A DNA stretch of 64,000 bases from Saprospiraceae bacterium (GCA_028285545.1 JANQPA010000128.1:1-64000); one strand, 5' to 3'. Numbered from the stretch's first letter, positions 25,782-34,660 are shown. Program-made: numbers and translations. The notes: generated from the letters alone by a model not told the origin.

Positions 25782-26612
25782 ATGGAATCAATGAGCATCA
25801 AATTATTAGGAATTATTTTTATAGCCGTTTTTATAGAAGCCCTTTGGTCTCACTACAAAAAAAAGGGAGTTTATAATACCAAGGAATCATTTAGCAATTT
25901 GGGGATTATGATTGGGAATAACCTCTTAAAACCATTATCGATAGGTTGGAAGTATGTGCTGTTTAGCGCAGTGGAGGTTTTCCAGGTTTTTGATATTCCC
26001 ACCAATGTTTATACTATTATTATCACCTTTTTAGTAGCAGAATTTGCTTATTACTGGTATCACCGCTTGAGTCATGAAATACCCGTTTTGTGGACCATGC
26101 ATCATACCCACCATTCTAGTCCATGGATGAATTTAACGACTGCTTTCCGGCTCAATTGGATGAATGCATTCATCAGTCCCATAGCCTATATCCCTTTCGT
26201 TTTGCTCGGTTTTTCGCCGGAACTATTGATTGGTAGTTTGGTTGCAAGTCTGTTCTTTCAATTTTTCCTACACACAGAGGCAATCGGTCGATTGGGCTTT
26301 TTTGAAGGATGGTTGTTCAATACCCCTTCAGCGCACCGAGTTCATCATGGTTCAAATGAAAAATACATCGATAAAAACTATGGTGGGATGCTCATTATTT
26401 ATGATCGCCTATTTGGCACCTATGAGCCCGAAACCGACAAGGTAGAATATGGGGTGACTACGGGTTTTATGGGTCACAACCCACTAAAGATCGTTTTCTC
26501 TCCGCTCATCCAGTATCTGAAGGGCAATTTTAAGAGAGAGAAAAAAATGAATGACTTAAAAAATAATGCCCCTAAAAGGAAATCCACAATCTTTAACATT
26601 AATCAACAATAA
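25782..26612 (+). CDS. Fatty acid hydroxylase / sterol desaturase family membrane enzyme
   Basis: This 276-residue polytopic membrane protein has the di-iron histidine boxes of the family: HRLSH (94-98), HHTHH (107-111), and near residue 180 HRVHHGSNEKYIDKNYGG. Members hydroxylate or desaturate lipids (fatty acids, carotenoids, ether lipids) using oxygen. In Bacteroidota they are typically of unknown substrate; alkylglycerol monooxygenase-like enzymes are a possibility. It is followed 11 bases later by the Spy-like gene. Confidence 0.88.
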   Translation: MESMSIKLLGIIFIAVFIEALWSHYKKKGVYNTKESFSNLGIMIGNNLLKPLSIGWKYVLFSAVEVFQVFDIPTNVYTIIITFLVAEFAYYWYHRLSHEIPVLWTMHHTHHSSPWMNLTTAFRLNWMNAFISPIAYIPFVLLGFSPELLIGSLVASLFFQFFLHTEAIGRLGFFEGWLFNTPSAHRVHHGSNEKYIDKNYGGMLIIYDRLFGTYEPETDKVEYGVTTGFMGHNPLKIVFSPLIQYLKGNFKREKKMNDLKNNAPKRKSTIFNINQQ

Positions 26613-26623
26613 AATTTCCAAAA

Positions 26624-27007
26624 ATGAAATCAATGAAAATTATGTCCTTGTCTTTGTTATTATTATTTGCTTCACACTTCGCTACTGCACAAACTGATAC
26701 CCCCAAATTGAGCCAGGAACAGAAAGAAGCACTAAAAGAGAACATAGAGAGTTTCGTAACAGCTCTTGACCTTACTGAAGAGCAAAAAGAAGAGTTTGTC
26801 AGCATCAAAAAGAAGTACGCTCACGAAATGGCTGCTTTAAAAGAAAGCGATAAGAGCCGGATGGCAAAATACCAAGAAGTGAAGGGCCTTAGAAAAGCAC
26901 AAAATAAGGAGATGAAAGAAATATTAACGGAAGAACAATACGATCTTTTTCTGGAAAAACAGAAGGAGATACAGAAGAAGATGAAATCGGAGTTTAATAA
27001 GAGGTAG
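26624..27007 (+). CDS. Small helical periplasmic protein, Spy/LTxxQ-like
   Basis: The 127-residue product has a signal peptide ending ATAQ. A charged, almost entirely helical region of about 100 residues contains two related segments (LDLTEEQKEEFVSIKKKY and LTEEQYDLFLEKQKE). The LTxEQ-type repeats and size resemble Spy/CpxP-like periplasmic chaperones or metal-response proteins, though the match is only by pattern. It is probably co-transcribed with the hydroxylase gene. A 43-base repeat begins at its stop codon. Confidence 0.6.
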   Translation: MKSMKIMSLSLLLLFASHFATAQTDTPKLSQEQKEALKENIESFVTALDLTEEQKEEFVSIKKKYAHEMAALKESDKSRMAKYQEVKGLRKAQNKEMKEILTEEQYDLFLEKQKEIQKKMKSEFNKR

Positions 27008-27050
27008 TTCTTGAATGAAAGTAAGGTGGCGGTTGCAAACCGCCACCAGC
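27008..27050 (+). repeat. 43-bp dispersed repeat, copy 1
   Basis: It contains the palindrome GGCGGTTGCAAACCGCC. The whole 43 bases match the reverse complement of 29614-29656 with three mismatches. It starts immediately after the Spy-like gene and ends where the truncated tlpA-like sequence begins. Confidence 0.7.
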
Positions 27051-27062
27051 GAATATTATTAT

Positions 27063-27403
27063 GTGCTTTTAGAATTTTGGGCCTCCTGGTGTGGACCTTG
27101 CCGAGAGGAAAACCCTCGTTTAGTAGAGAATTACCAGGATTTCAAAGAAAGAGTTTTTGAAATCTTGGATGTTTACTAGATTTAGATAAGGATTCGTGGT
27201 TAAAAGCTATTGAAAAAGATGGATTAACCTGGCCTAATGTAAGCGATTTAAAAGGAGATCAAAATGTGGCTGGCTTGATGTATGGCGTTTCGGGAATTCC
27301 AGACAACTTTTTGATTGGACCTGATGGCTGGATAGTAGGTAGCAAACTTAGAGGGGATGATTTGAGAAATAAGTTAGAGGAGGTTTTCTCGGTTGAAAAT
27401 TAG
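27063..27403 (+). pseudogene. Broken TlpA-family thioredoxin-fold gene
   Basis: Two adjacent reading frames encode one TlpA/ResA domain. The first (from 27063) reads VLLEFWASWCGPCREENPRL with an intact WCGPC and stops at TAG 27177. The second, one base out of phase from about 27176, reads LDLDKDSWLKAIEKDGLTWP, then GVSGIPDNFLIGPDG with the cis-Pro loop, to TAG 27401. A one-base deletion near 27175 explains the break. No start codon or signal peptide remains; the 5' end is lost at the repeat ending at 27050. A sequencing error could account for the frameshift but not for the missing 5' end. Confidence 0.75.
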
Positions 27404-27445
27404 ATTTTGGGGTATTGGGAAGATTGTTTTGTCTTTTCATAGCGC

Positions 27446-27473
27446 CATGGAACAAGGGACATGGAACAAGGAA
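27446..27473. repeat. 14-bp tandem direct repeat
   Basis: CATGGAACAAGGGA is followed directly by CATGGAACAAGGAA. It lies between the tlpA relic and the small minus-strand gene at 27482; a GGGGTATTGGG echo of the 23735 repeat is at 27411. Confidence 0.5.
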
Positions 27474-27481
27474 CCGTATAA

Positions 27482-27667
27482 TCATTTATTTTTTTGATCT
27501 AACATAACCACTTCAGCGATCTGCTCTTCAAGATTCAGGAAGAAGCGTCCATGATAGATGTGATTGAAGTTCAATTGTTCGCGAAGTACTTCAAATTGAC
27601 CTTCATCTTCAACATGATTGGCAATCCATTCGATGGCTTCAAGGCGGCTGGCAAATTTGATTTTCAT
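27482..27667 (-). CDS. Small conserved-looking cytoplasmic protein, unknown
   Basis: The 61-residue product begins MKIKFASRLEAIEWI. It has an alternating hydrophobic pattern with a charged helix (ASRLEAIEWIANHVEDEGQ) and beta-like segments (HGRFFLNLEEQIAEVVML). There is no signal peptide or metal motif. Its codon pattern and protein-like composition suggest a real gene, but I do not recognise the family. It stands alone, divergent from the GT2 gene at 27790. Confidence 0.55.
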   Translation of the reverse strand: MKIKFASRLEAIEWIANHVEDEGQFEVLREQLNFNHIYHGRFFLNLEEQIAEVVMLDQKNK

Positions 27668-27789
27668 AATTGGTTGATTTTAGCTTAACAAGTGTTCTCT
27701 ACATCTTATAGTGTATTGAACACCTGTAAATGTCCCTGCTAAAATCATTTTTTAAAAAAAAATTAACTTTATGCCCAAGCATACATCCC

Positions 27790-28896
27790 ATGAACGAACT
27801 ACTTGGTTACGCATTCCTATTTTTTACGCTTCTCCAATTACTTTATTGGGCTCTAATTTTCTCTCGCCTTTCACGGTATAAGGAAAATCAAAATGAGAAT
27901 TTTTCCGGCAAACCTCCCGTTTCTGTCATCATTTGTGCGAGAAATGAAGCTGAAAATCTAAAACAATTTTTACCCTATTTCCTTGAACAAGAATACCCTA
28001 CATATGAAGTAATTATTGTAAATGATCATTCTTTTGACAATAGTTCAAAAATTCTCTTGGATTTTCAAAATAAATATACGAACTTGCGTGTCATAAGTCT
28101 GCAGGGACAAAAATCGTATTCTGGGAAGAAACCTGCTCTCGAAGTAGGAATTGAAACTGCAGCATTTGACATATTATTACTTTCTGACGCTGATTGCTAT
28201 CCAAGCAGTCCGTATTGGATAGAGCGAATGCAAAGCAAAATTCGTGGGATTATAACGCTAGGTTTAGGGTTCTCGCCCTATGAAAAAAAACCTGGTCTTT
28301 TAAATGCTTTTATTCGCTTTGAAACTATTCAAGCAGCAATTCATTATCTGTCGTTTGCTGTAGTTGGGTTTCCATATATGGGTGTGGGTAGGAATCTGGT
28401 TTACAAAAAGTCTTTATTCAACGAATCTAATGGATTCGTAGATCACTATGATATTGCATCTGGTGACGATGATTTATTTGTAAATGCCATAGCGACAAAA
28501 GACAATACGAAGATCATTTTAGATCCTTCATCATTTGTCTATTCTATTCCAAAGAGCTCCCTTAGAGAATTCTACTACCAAAAATCAAGACATCTTCAAA
28601 CAGGAAAAAGGTATAAACCTTTCCATCAATTATTGTTGGGTGGATTATCCTTAAGTCATTTTGGGCATTATTTTTTTGGATGCTGCCTATTATTCATTCC
28701 TGTTTTCCGGACCTGGGTATTGGTCTTGTATCTGCTCAGAATAGTGACTATGCTTATTTGTATACGTCCTATTTTAAGAAGAATGCAGCAGCAAGACTTA
28801 TTCCGATGGATACCAATTTTAGATGCTTCCTTCGTCCTTTATTATGTTTTTTTAGCACCGGCAATGATTTTTGGTAACATGAATAAATGGAATTAG
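27790..28896 (+). CDS. Family 2 glycosyltransferase with C-terminal membrane helices
   Basis: The start is placed at ATG 27790 (MNELLGYAFLFF, beginning a membrane helix). An in-frame ATG at 27730 would add 20 unconvincing residues. After the N-terminal helix comes a GT-A domain with SVIICARNEAENL and VIIVNDHSFDNS. LLLSDADCY gives the D-x-D metal site, and GDDDLFVNA stands in the ED motif, with QKSRH replacing the Q-x-x-R-W motif. Further helices are at the C-terminus. It resembles processive or polyprenyl-linked GT2 enzymes that act at the membrane. Its end overlaps the sigma factor gene by 10 bases. Confidence 0.82.
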   Translation: MNELLGYAFLFFTLLQLLYWALIFSRLSRYKENQNENFSGKPPVSVIICARNEAENLKQFLPYFLEQEYPTYEVIIVNDHSFDNSSKILLDFQNKYTNLRVISLQGQKSYSGKKPALEVGIETAAFDILLLSDADCYPSSPYWIERMQSKIRGIITLGLGFSPYEKKPGLLNAFIRFETIQAAIHYLSFAVVGFPYMGVGRNLVYKKSLFNESNGFVDHYDIASGDDDLFVNAIATKDNTKIILDPSSFVYSIPKSSLREFYYQKSRHLQTGKRYKPFHQLLLGGLSLSHFGHYFFGCCLLFIPVFRTWVLVLYLLRIVTMLICIRPILRRMQQQDLFRWIPILDASFVLYYVFLAPAMIFGNMNKWN

Positions 28897-29522
28897 CAAT
28901 GACACCCCTTGTGCAACGTAATCCCGATGACTATCAACTGATCCAACTCGCCAAGGGCGGGGATCAGAGAGCGTATGCTCTACTTATGAATCGTTACAGA
29001 GGTAACATTCACCAGACCATCTACAAAATGGTCCACAACAGAGACGATGCTGAAGATTTAACACTCGAAGCTTTCGGAAAAGCTTTTCGAAAATTGTCGA
29101 GTTATTCACCAACGTATGCCTTCAGTACCTGGCTATTCCGGATAGCTATCAATAATTGTATTGATTATATCCGAAAGAAAAAATTGACCACCATGTCAAT
29201 TGATGACACCTTTGAGCCGGATGGTGATACCCACTATTCCGATTACTTACGGGCCAATGACAGGAACCCTGAAGAACAGATTATCTACCAGCAACGGAAA
29301 CAAATTACCCGTGATGTAGTTAATCAGTTGAGTGAAAAATATCGGCTAATGATTGAACTACGGTACTTCGAAGGTTTGAGTTATGATGAAATAGCAACAG
29401 AATTAGAGATTCCTCTTGGAACGGTAAAAGCTCAGCTTTTCCGTGCCAAAGAAATGCTCTATGAGTTGTTACAAAAACCTGGAGCGAGCGCATACTTTGA
29501 AACTACACAAAGACGAAAATGA
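28887..29522 (+). CDS. ECF-type RNA polymerase sigma factor
   Basis: The 211-residue product has sigma region 2 (AYALLMNRYRGNIHQTIYKMVHNRDDAEDLTLEAF, about 30-66, with FSTWLFRIAINNCIDYIRKKK). It also has sigma region 4 (about 145-195, with LRYFEGLSYDEIATELEIPLGTVKAQLFRAK, a helix-turn-helix). No anti-sigma gene is adjacent. It overlaps the end of the GT2 gene, so the two are co-transcribed, and two hairpins follow its stop. Confidence 0.9.
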   Translation: MELAMTPLVQRNPDDYQLIQLAKGGDQRAYALLMNRYRGNIHQTIYKMVHNRDDAEDLTLEAFGKAFRKLSSYSPTYAFSTWLFRIAINNCIDYIRKKKLTTMSIDDTFEPDGDTHYSDYLRANDRNPEEQIIYQQRKQITRDVVNQLSEKYRLMIELRYFEGLSYDEIATELEIPLGTVKAQLFRAKEMLYELLQKPGASAYFETTQRRK

Positions 29523-29553
29523 CAATAAAGGCGGCCAGAGGCCGCCTTTATTG
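29523..29553 (+). terminator. Terminator hairpin after the sigma factor gene
   Basis: A perfect 14-bp stem (CAATAAAGGCGGCC and complement) with an AGA loop begins at the sigma factor stop codon. The 3' arm ends in TTTATTG, followed by TTTATATTTT. Confidence 0.75.
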
Positions 29554-29563
29554 TTTATATTTT

Positions 29564-29602
29564 ATAAGGGTAATGGAAAATTTCATTTTCCATTACCCTT
29601 AT
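29564..29602 (+). terminator. Second tandem terminator hairpin
   Basis: A perfect 17-bp stem (ATAAGGGTAATGGAAAA and complement) with a 5-base loop is followed by TTTTTATC. It stands 10 bases after the first hairpin, so readthrough is guarded twice. Confidence 0.7.
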
Positions 29603-29613
29603 TTTTTATCACT

Positions 29614-29656
29614 GCTGGTGGCGGTTTGCAACCGCCTCCTAACTTTCATTCAAGGA
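29614..29656 (-). repeat. 43-bp dispersed repeat, copy 2 (inverted)
   Basis: It is the reverse complement of 27008-27050 with three mismatches and contains the GGCGGTTTGCAACCGCC core. The two copies bracket 2.6 kb holding the tlpA relic, the small gene, the GT2 gene and the sigma factor gene. Confidence 0.7.
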
Positions 29657-29733
29657 CCACTCTATTTCTCTTTTCATTTACCTCTAACGATCTTATACAG
29701 TAGATCCGTAAAAACGTAAACCCGTGATCACGT

Positions 29734-31530
29734 CTACTCAATCAAAGCAATCTTATCATCCGTGATATGCAAAGCCCTCAACTCCTGTGCTCTGGTATTC
29801 ACATCCATTGCACTATTTTCTAATCTCAAAACCCCCCTTGGACAAACAGCAGAACATACTCCACAACCCACACAGGAAGAACGAACGATATCCTGGCCAC
29901 GCTGAGCGTACCATCTTACATCAATTCCCATTTCACAATAAGTTGAACAGTTTCCGCAGGAAATGCATTGTCCACCGTTGGTAGTGATCCTAAATCTTGA
30001 CTTAAATCGTTGAACTAGGCCTAAATAAGCAGCTAATGGGCATCCAAAACGACACCAGGTTCTATTCCCCATCAGCGGATAAAATCCAGTTCCAACTACC
30101 CCAGCAAATCCGGCACCAATAAAAAAGCCATACCAGGACCTAACCGTATCGCTGTTAAAAGATAGAATTTGTCGTTGTCCTGTGAAGTAAGTATACAATA
30201 CCATTCCTGTCATTAAAACAGCAAATACCAAAACGCCATGGATAATCCAGCGTTCCATTTTCCAGGCATTCAAACTTTTATCAGAAAGCTGTCGGTAAGG
30301 GTCTCCTAAGGTTTCTGCCAGGCCACCGCATCCACATACCCAGGAACAATACCATCTTTTTCCATAAAAATAAGTGATGACCGGAATCCCTATGATCACC
30401 AGAGCAATCCCCCATACCAGCATGAAAATGCCAAGGCCTCCGCTATTGATCAAGTTTTGAATATTCCAATCGAAGAAAAAGGTATAATTGAGTGGCCAGA
30501 TATTTTTAAAATCAAAATAGGGATAATTCATTCGTACCAGGATCTCAGGAATTAAAAAGGCAAAGGCGGTTTGAAAAAACATAACTGAACCTGTCCGAAT
30601 AAGTTGGTAGCGATTATGCCGGTATTTAGCCATCATTCGCACTCCCATAACCAGTACAATAACGGTATATAAAGTGCCATATAAAAACCACTGGCTAGCT
30701 TCATTTCCACTTAAACTAAGACTAATAGGATCGGTAATAATCATCCATGGGGTAATAAATTCTGCCTTCCAGTACAACAAAACATAAAACCCAATCAAAT
30801 ATACTCCTGTTAAGATGCCCAGCCATCCCGAAAAATCAACAGATGCGGAACGCGGGGGTTGTTTTTGCTTTTGGTTTTCTACAAACCACACCATTCCAAT
30901 AATCAATAAAGCTACTATGGCAGTAAATGCGGGCCAGAAATATTTATTATTCATGTAATAAAAACCATACAATAAAACACCAATGATGGTAGCCCCCAGG
31001 AAAAAACTCCGCACACTTAATTGTAAACCTTTAGTCATTGGCCGATGATAAATTCTATCGTTTTTAATACCTGGGATCAGATTAAACTTTGGCAAGATAT
31101 AAATAAGGCCACCGATAATGCCCAAACCAAAAGTGAGGAAAAGAAAGAGAAGTGGATTTCCTGACACAGGCCCAGTAGCAGAACGCTTGACCGTAAATAG
31201 GATATAATCTTTTAACACCCAATCCCCCATTTTATAATCCCACTCATTAACGCCTTCCGGTACACCATTTTCCTTGGCTTTGGCACTAAGAGATTTCTGA
31301 GCCTTTTTTAATACTCCTTTAAAAGCTGTAATGAAGTCGAAACTTGAATTATAGCTAGTTTCCAACATCCCCTCCTGCTCGGCTACTTCTATAATCTCGG
31401 CAGCATGGTATTCATTACTGACATTCAAACTATCCGATGTTAATTCATACTTATCCAGGCCCAGGGAAGCCGTAAAAATTAGAAGAGCAATAATAAATAT
31501 TCCCAGACCTATTTTTTGGATCACATTCAT
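29734..31530 (-). CDS. Polytopic 4Fe-4S electron-transfer protein, NapH/NosR-like
   Basis: The 598-residue inner-membrane protein has a short periplasmic N-terminal region after the first helix and about ten further helices. The cysteine motifs CSWVCGCGG and CRFGCPL resemble the NapH/NosR/RdxA membrane ferredoxin family. Two complete 4Fe-4S motifs sit at about 522-565 (CISCGNCSTYC and CVGCGVCSAVCPRG). Such proteins pass electrons between quinol or soluble donors and periplasmic or cytoplasmic acceptors. It is followed upstream in the same direction by an FAD oxidoreductase (31618), which is the likely electron partner. Confidence 0.75.
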   Translation of the reverse strand: MNVIQKIGLGIFIIALLIFTASLGLDKYELTSDSLNVSNEYHAAEIIEVAEQEGMLETSYNSSFDFITAFKGVLKKAQKSLSAKAKENGVPEGVNEWDYKMGDWVLKDYILFTVKRSATGPVSGNPLLFLFLTFGLGIIGGLIYILPKFNLIPGIKNDRIYHRPMTKGLQLSVRSFFLGATIIGVLLYGFYYMNNKYFWPAFTAIVALLIIGMVWFVENQKQKQPPRSASVDFSGWLGILTGVYLIGFYVLLYWKAEFITPWMIITDPISLSLSGNEASQWFLYGTLYTVIVLVMGVRMMAKYRHNRYQLIRTGSVMFFQTAFAFLIPEILVRMNYPYFDFKNIWPLNYTFFFDWNIQNLINSGGLGIFMLVWGIALVIIGIPVITYFYGKRWYCSWVCGCGGLAETLGDPYRQLSDKSLNAWKMERWIIHGVLVFAVLMTGMVLYTYFTGQRQILSFNSDTVRSWYGFFIGAGFAGVVGTGFYPLMGNRTWCRFGCPLAAYLGLVQRFKSRFRITTNGGQCISCGNCSTYCEMGIDVRWYAQRGQDIVRSSCVGCGVCSAVCPRGVLRLENSAMDVNTRAQELRALHITDDKIALIE

Positions 31531-31617
31531 GATCTTATTGTTTTATTTCTTTAAAATTTGATGATGAGTTCTTGTTCGAAAATATTCAAAGGCCATACCT
31601 GGCTAAATTTGATTGAA

Positions 31618-32964
31618 TTATGAAACTGTTTTTTTCAAAAACGAAAGAGCAGCACTCAAGCCTCTTCGTTTCTTAAGCTGAAGATTTTTGCCTGTTTGTT
31701 GGTTAAATTGAGCCACAATTTCTGCTTCATATTCATCATAAAATTCAGGATCGAAATTGGCCAGCCCCAAATTCATTAAAACTTCTTCTATTGGCGTTTT
31801 GCTTGCCAGCCACTTTTCACAAACTTCATGACGGTACCGAACGCCCATCAAATTGAATCCCAATATTTCTCCTGAATCTTTATCATATACTAAGCGTACA
31901 CTCTTGCGGCCATCCTGATGTTCCCAATAAAGAGAAATGTGATTTTCTGGAGGATTTGCCAAAACGGTACCATAAACCTGATATTCAATGTCCAAAAACT
32001 TAGCTGAGTTAAACCAGATACCGGGGTTATAAGCAATTTTTTGCTTACAAATAGTATATGCTACGGTTTCTCCCATCATCCTGCCAGTATACCAAACGGC
32101 TTCAATGGGACGCCGACCTGGGAGCGGATTACGCATTTGGGCACAATCTCCAATGGCATAGATATCTGGAATATTGGTTTCTAAATTCTCGTCCACCAAA
32201 ATACCGCGCTGGGTTTCGATTTTTGTATCTTTTAAAAAGGCGATGTTAGGGCTTACTCCTGCTGTCAAGCCAACATAACCGCAGTCAATTCGGTCACCAG
32301 TATTGGTAATTGCCGCGCAGGCCTTACCGGAGCCGTCATCTACAATTTCCTTTAACTCAGTTGATAATCTTAAATCAAAGCCATGCTCACGTATATGTCG
32401 ATTGATCATTTCGGATTCCTCAGCAGGAAGTACCATATTCCAATAGCTCTTTTCGCGGACTAAAAAGGTAACTGGAATATGCCGGGAATGAAACATCTCT
32501 GCCATTTCAATTCCAATTAAGCCCCCTCCCACAATAACGGCTCTTTTGAGATCCTTACTTCCTTTTTCCATAGCCTCTAAATCCTGTAAAGAATAAAGGC
32601 CACCAACGCTGTTCAGGTCTTGTCCAGGCCAGCCAAATTTATTGGGTTTGGAGCCACAGGCAATGATTAATTTATCAAAGGTCAGTGGTGTGTTTTTTGA
32701 AAAATGAAGGGTTTTAGCATTCGTATCTATCTTTTCTACATAATCTTTTACAAGATCAATCTTATTTTTTTTCCAAAACCATGGTTCATAGGGCTGGGTG
32801 TCCACCTGTCGCATATGTCCCATGTAGATGTACATAAGGGCGGTTCTTGAAAAGAAGTAATCAGATTCAGCAGAAATTACTGTAATACGGTGGCCGCTGA
32901 GCTTTCGGATAAATCGAGCAGCGGTGATGCCACTGATTCCATTTCCGATAATGGCAATGTGCAT
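31618..32964 (-). CDS. FAD-dependent pyridine nucleotide-disulfide-type oxidoreductase
   Basis: The start is placed at ATG 32964 (MHIAIIGNGISGITAAR), since 18 upstream open codons are not family-like. The 448-residue product has the FAD motif (GNGISG), LIIACGSKPN and the NAD(P)H motif VIVGGGLIGIEMAE. IYAIGDCAQ closes the second FAD site. The layout resembles the FAD subunit of nitrite reductase (NirB N-half), rubredoxin reductase and NADH oxidase. No Cys redox pair is visible. It lies 87 bases upstream of the 4Fe-4S membrane protein on the same strand, suggesting NAD(P)H-driven reduction of that protein. Confidence 0.82.
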   Translation of the reverse strand: MHIAIIGNGISGITAARFIRKLSGHRITVISAESDYFFSRTALMYIYMGHMRQVDTQPYEPWFWKKNKIDLVKDYVEKIDTNAKTLHFSKNTPLTFDKLIIACGSKPNKFGWPGQDLNSVGGLYSLQDLEAMEKGSKDLKRAVIVGGGLIGIEMAEMFHSRHIPVTFLVREKSYWNMVLPAEESEMINRHIREHGFDLRLSTELKEIVDDGSGKACAAITNTGDRIDCGYVGLTAGVSPNIAFLKDTKIETQRGILVDENLETNIPDIYAIGDCAQMRNPLPGRRPIEAVWYTGRMMGETVAYTICKQKIAYNPGIWFNSAKFLDIEYQVYGTVLANPPENHISLYWEHQDGRKSVRLVYDKDSGEILGFNLMGVRYRHEVCEKWLASKTPIEEVLMNLGLANFDPEFYDEYEAEIVAQFNQQTGKNLQLKKRRGLSAALSFLKKTVS

Positions 32965-33220
32965 AGTACTAACTTTAATATTTTGACCTAGAGGAAATTT
33001 TGACTGAATAAGCCGCAAAGTATGATCTATTCATTTTCTTTGTTGTCTTTGTCAAGACAGCCAGAGGCTGATTAAGTTTTCTTTAAGATATTTAGATCAA
33101 AAACAAAAAACTTTGTATTGACCTTAACAAATCCCTTGTTAATGATAAATTAATCTGGTTAATGGACTTGCGACTGATTCAAATATTGGTTTATTTGCAA
33201 TTCAAACTAAGTTTTTGTTT

Positions 33221-33228
33221 TACCTTTG
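33221..33228 (+). promoter_or_regulatory. Candidate -7 element upstream of the 33355 gene
   Basis: TACCTTTG is an exact TAnnTTTG match; a TTTG at 33194 is slightly too far upstream for a standard -33. The 32965-33354 gap also has a small CAGCC-AGA-GGCTG hairpin at 33058. I see no other gene in it. Confidence 0.45.
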
Positions 33229-33354
33229 CTAAAGAAAAGCTTTGTTTTTGATATTTCCCTGATAATTTGGTTTGAATTTGTCTGAAAATATAAGCTTTTG
33301 CATTTGAGGAAATGTCAGAAGATTTTAATTAATCCTGTGAGCAATCCAATACAT

Positions 33355-34092
33355 ATGAAAAAAAATATACTCTTCCTTATTATTCTTTTCCTACCGTTTT
33401 TAGGTAAAACACAGGATTCTGTGTTGCTTGTTTCTTCCACAATGATTACGGAAAGCTTTAGTGAAGATCTTAGTGATTTAGCACTTAGATTGGAACTGAA
33501 AGTAGATGTTATTAATAATTCTGCTGATACCCTCAAATTAAAATGGGAAAGGAGAGTTATCCAACAACCCGAAAATTGGCAAACCCAGGGATGCGATAAT
33601 AATGCGTGTTATTTACCACTTGTGGATAGTAATTATGATGAAGATACACAGTTATTTGAGCCCTTTGTGCTCCCTCCTGATAGTAATTTTGTATTTACGC
33701 TTTATTTATTACCCAATGGACAAGAAGGTAGTGGTAATTTCCAGTTGGACTTCTATAAAATTGATCAGTTAGATTCTTTATTAACTACGGTCGATTTGTC
33801 CGCTACTGTAAAAAGTTCGGTTACGAATACTTACAGCCAGTCTGAATTAAATCATATTTATATCTTCCCTAATCCTGTAGCTAATTATTTTAGGATCACC
33901 AATGATTCAAAGATAGATCAGGTGGTTATTAGAAACATTTTAGGCCGAAGGATTAGAAGTTTTGATGCTTATAGTGGTGCTACCTATAATGTATTTGATC
34001 TGCCCCAAGGTATCTATTTAGTAAGCTTACTAGATGACACCAACACGGTCATCAAAACGATGCGTTTGAGTAAATATAGTTTAAGGCCTTAA
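33355..34092 (+). CDS. Secreted protein with type IX secretion sorting domain (type A)
   Basis: The start is at ATG 33355 (MKKNILFLIIL), beginning a signal peptide ending GKTQ. An open extension upstream adds no sensible residues. The 245-residue product has a roughly 140-residue beta-sandwich-like region (FVLPPDSNFVFTLYLLPNG). The last 75 or so residues form a T9SS sorting domain (HIYIFPNPVANYFRI, IRNILGRRIRSFD, LPQGIYLVSLLD, and terminal KTMRLSK). It would be exported by the T9SS and anchored or released at the surface. The cargo's function is unknown. Confidence 0.85.
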   Translation: MKKNILFLIILFLPFLGKTQDSVLLVSSTMITESFSEDLSDLALRLELKVDVINNSADTLKLKWERRVIQQPENWQTQGCDNNACYLPLVDSNYDEDTQLFEPFVLPPDSNFVFTLYLLPNGQEGSGNFQLDFYKIDQLDSLLTTVDLSATVKSSVTNTYSQSELNHIYIFPNPVANYFRITNDSKIDQVVIRNILGRRIRSFDAYSGATYNVFDLPQGIYLVSLLDDTNTVIKTMRLSKYSLRP

Positions 34093-34095
34093 AGA

Positions 34096-34503
34096 TTAAG
34101 CCGGGTATTCTACATAATTCCTGGGTGTTTCGTAGAGGCGTACTGCTATATCATATTTTTTATCTAAGTGCTCTCTGAGGATATTCCAGATCACAAAACA
34201 TATATTTTCAGCTGTTGGATTAAGATTTTGAAACTCTGGGGTGTCCAGGTTTAAATTTTTATGATCAAAGCGAAGTTCAATCTGCTTTTTGATAATATCT
34301 TTTAATACTTTAAGGTCAATAAGATAGCCTGTTTCCGGGTCTACTTCACCGATCACCTTCACTTCTAACTCATAATTATGACCATGGTAATTAGGATTAT
34401 TGCACAAGCCAAAGACTTCTTTATTCTTTTCTTCTGACCAATTAGGATTATGCAGCCGATGTGCAGCATTAAAATGAGCCTTCCTATATACAGCAATTCG
34501 CAT
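34096..34503 (-). CDS. queD: 6-pyruvoyltetrahydropterin synthase / QueD family
   Basis: The start is at ATG 34503 (MRIAVYRKAHFNAAHRL). The 135-residue enzyme shows the zinc ligands (His15 in AAHRL; His40 and His42 in YHGHNY) and the catalytic Cys34 in FGLCNNPNYHGHNY. It matches the PTPS/QueD family that converts 7,8-dihydroneopterin triphosphate to 6-pyruvoyl- or 6-carboxy-tetrahydropterin. Members serve queuosine synthesis or biopterin; the Cys at this spacing favours QueD-like CPH4 synthase. No other queuosine genes are near. Confidence 0.85.
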   Translation of the reverse strand: MRIAVYRKAHFNAAHRLHNPNWSEEKNKEVFGLCNNPNYHGHNYELEVKVIGEVDPETGYLIDLKVLKDIIKKQIELRFDHKNLNLDTPEFQNLNPTAENICFVIWNILREHLDKKYDIAVRLYETPRNYVEYPA

Positions 34504-34660
34504 ATTTTCGCTTTTAACAAGCAAACAATTAAGTTATAATAAGGTTTGGCATCCCATTTTAAGGATTTGCAAAGAGATAGCTAAAGACTATTTTTCCAAT
34601 GGCCTCCTTTTAATGTAAAACAAAACCCTTTATAGGTTGGCTAGTCCATTCAAAATTATC

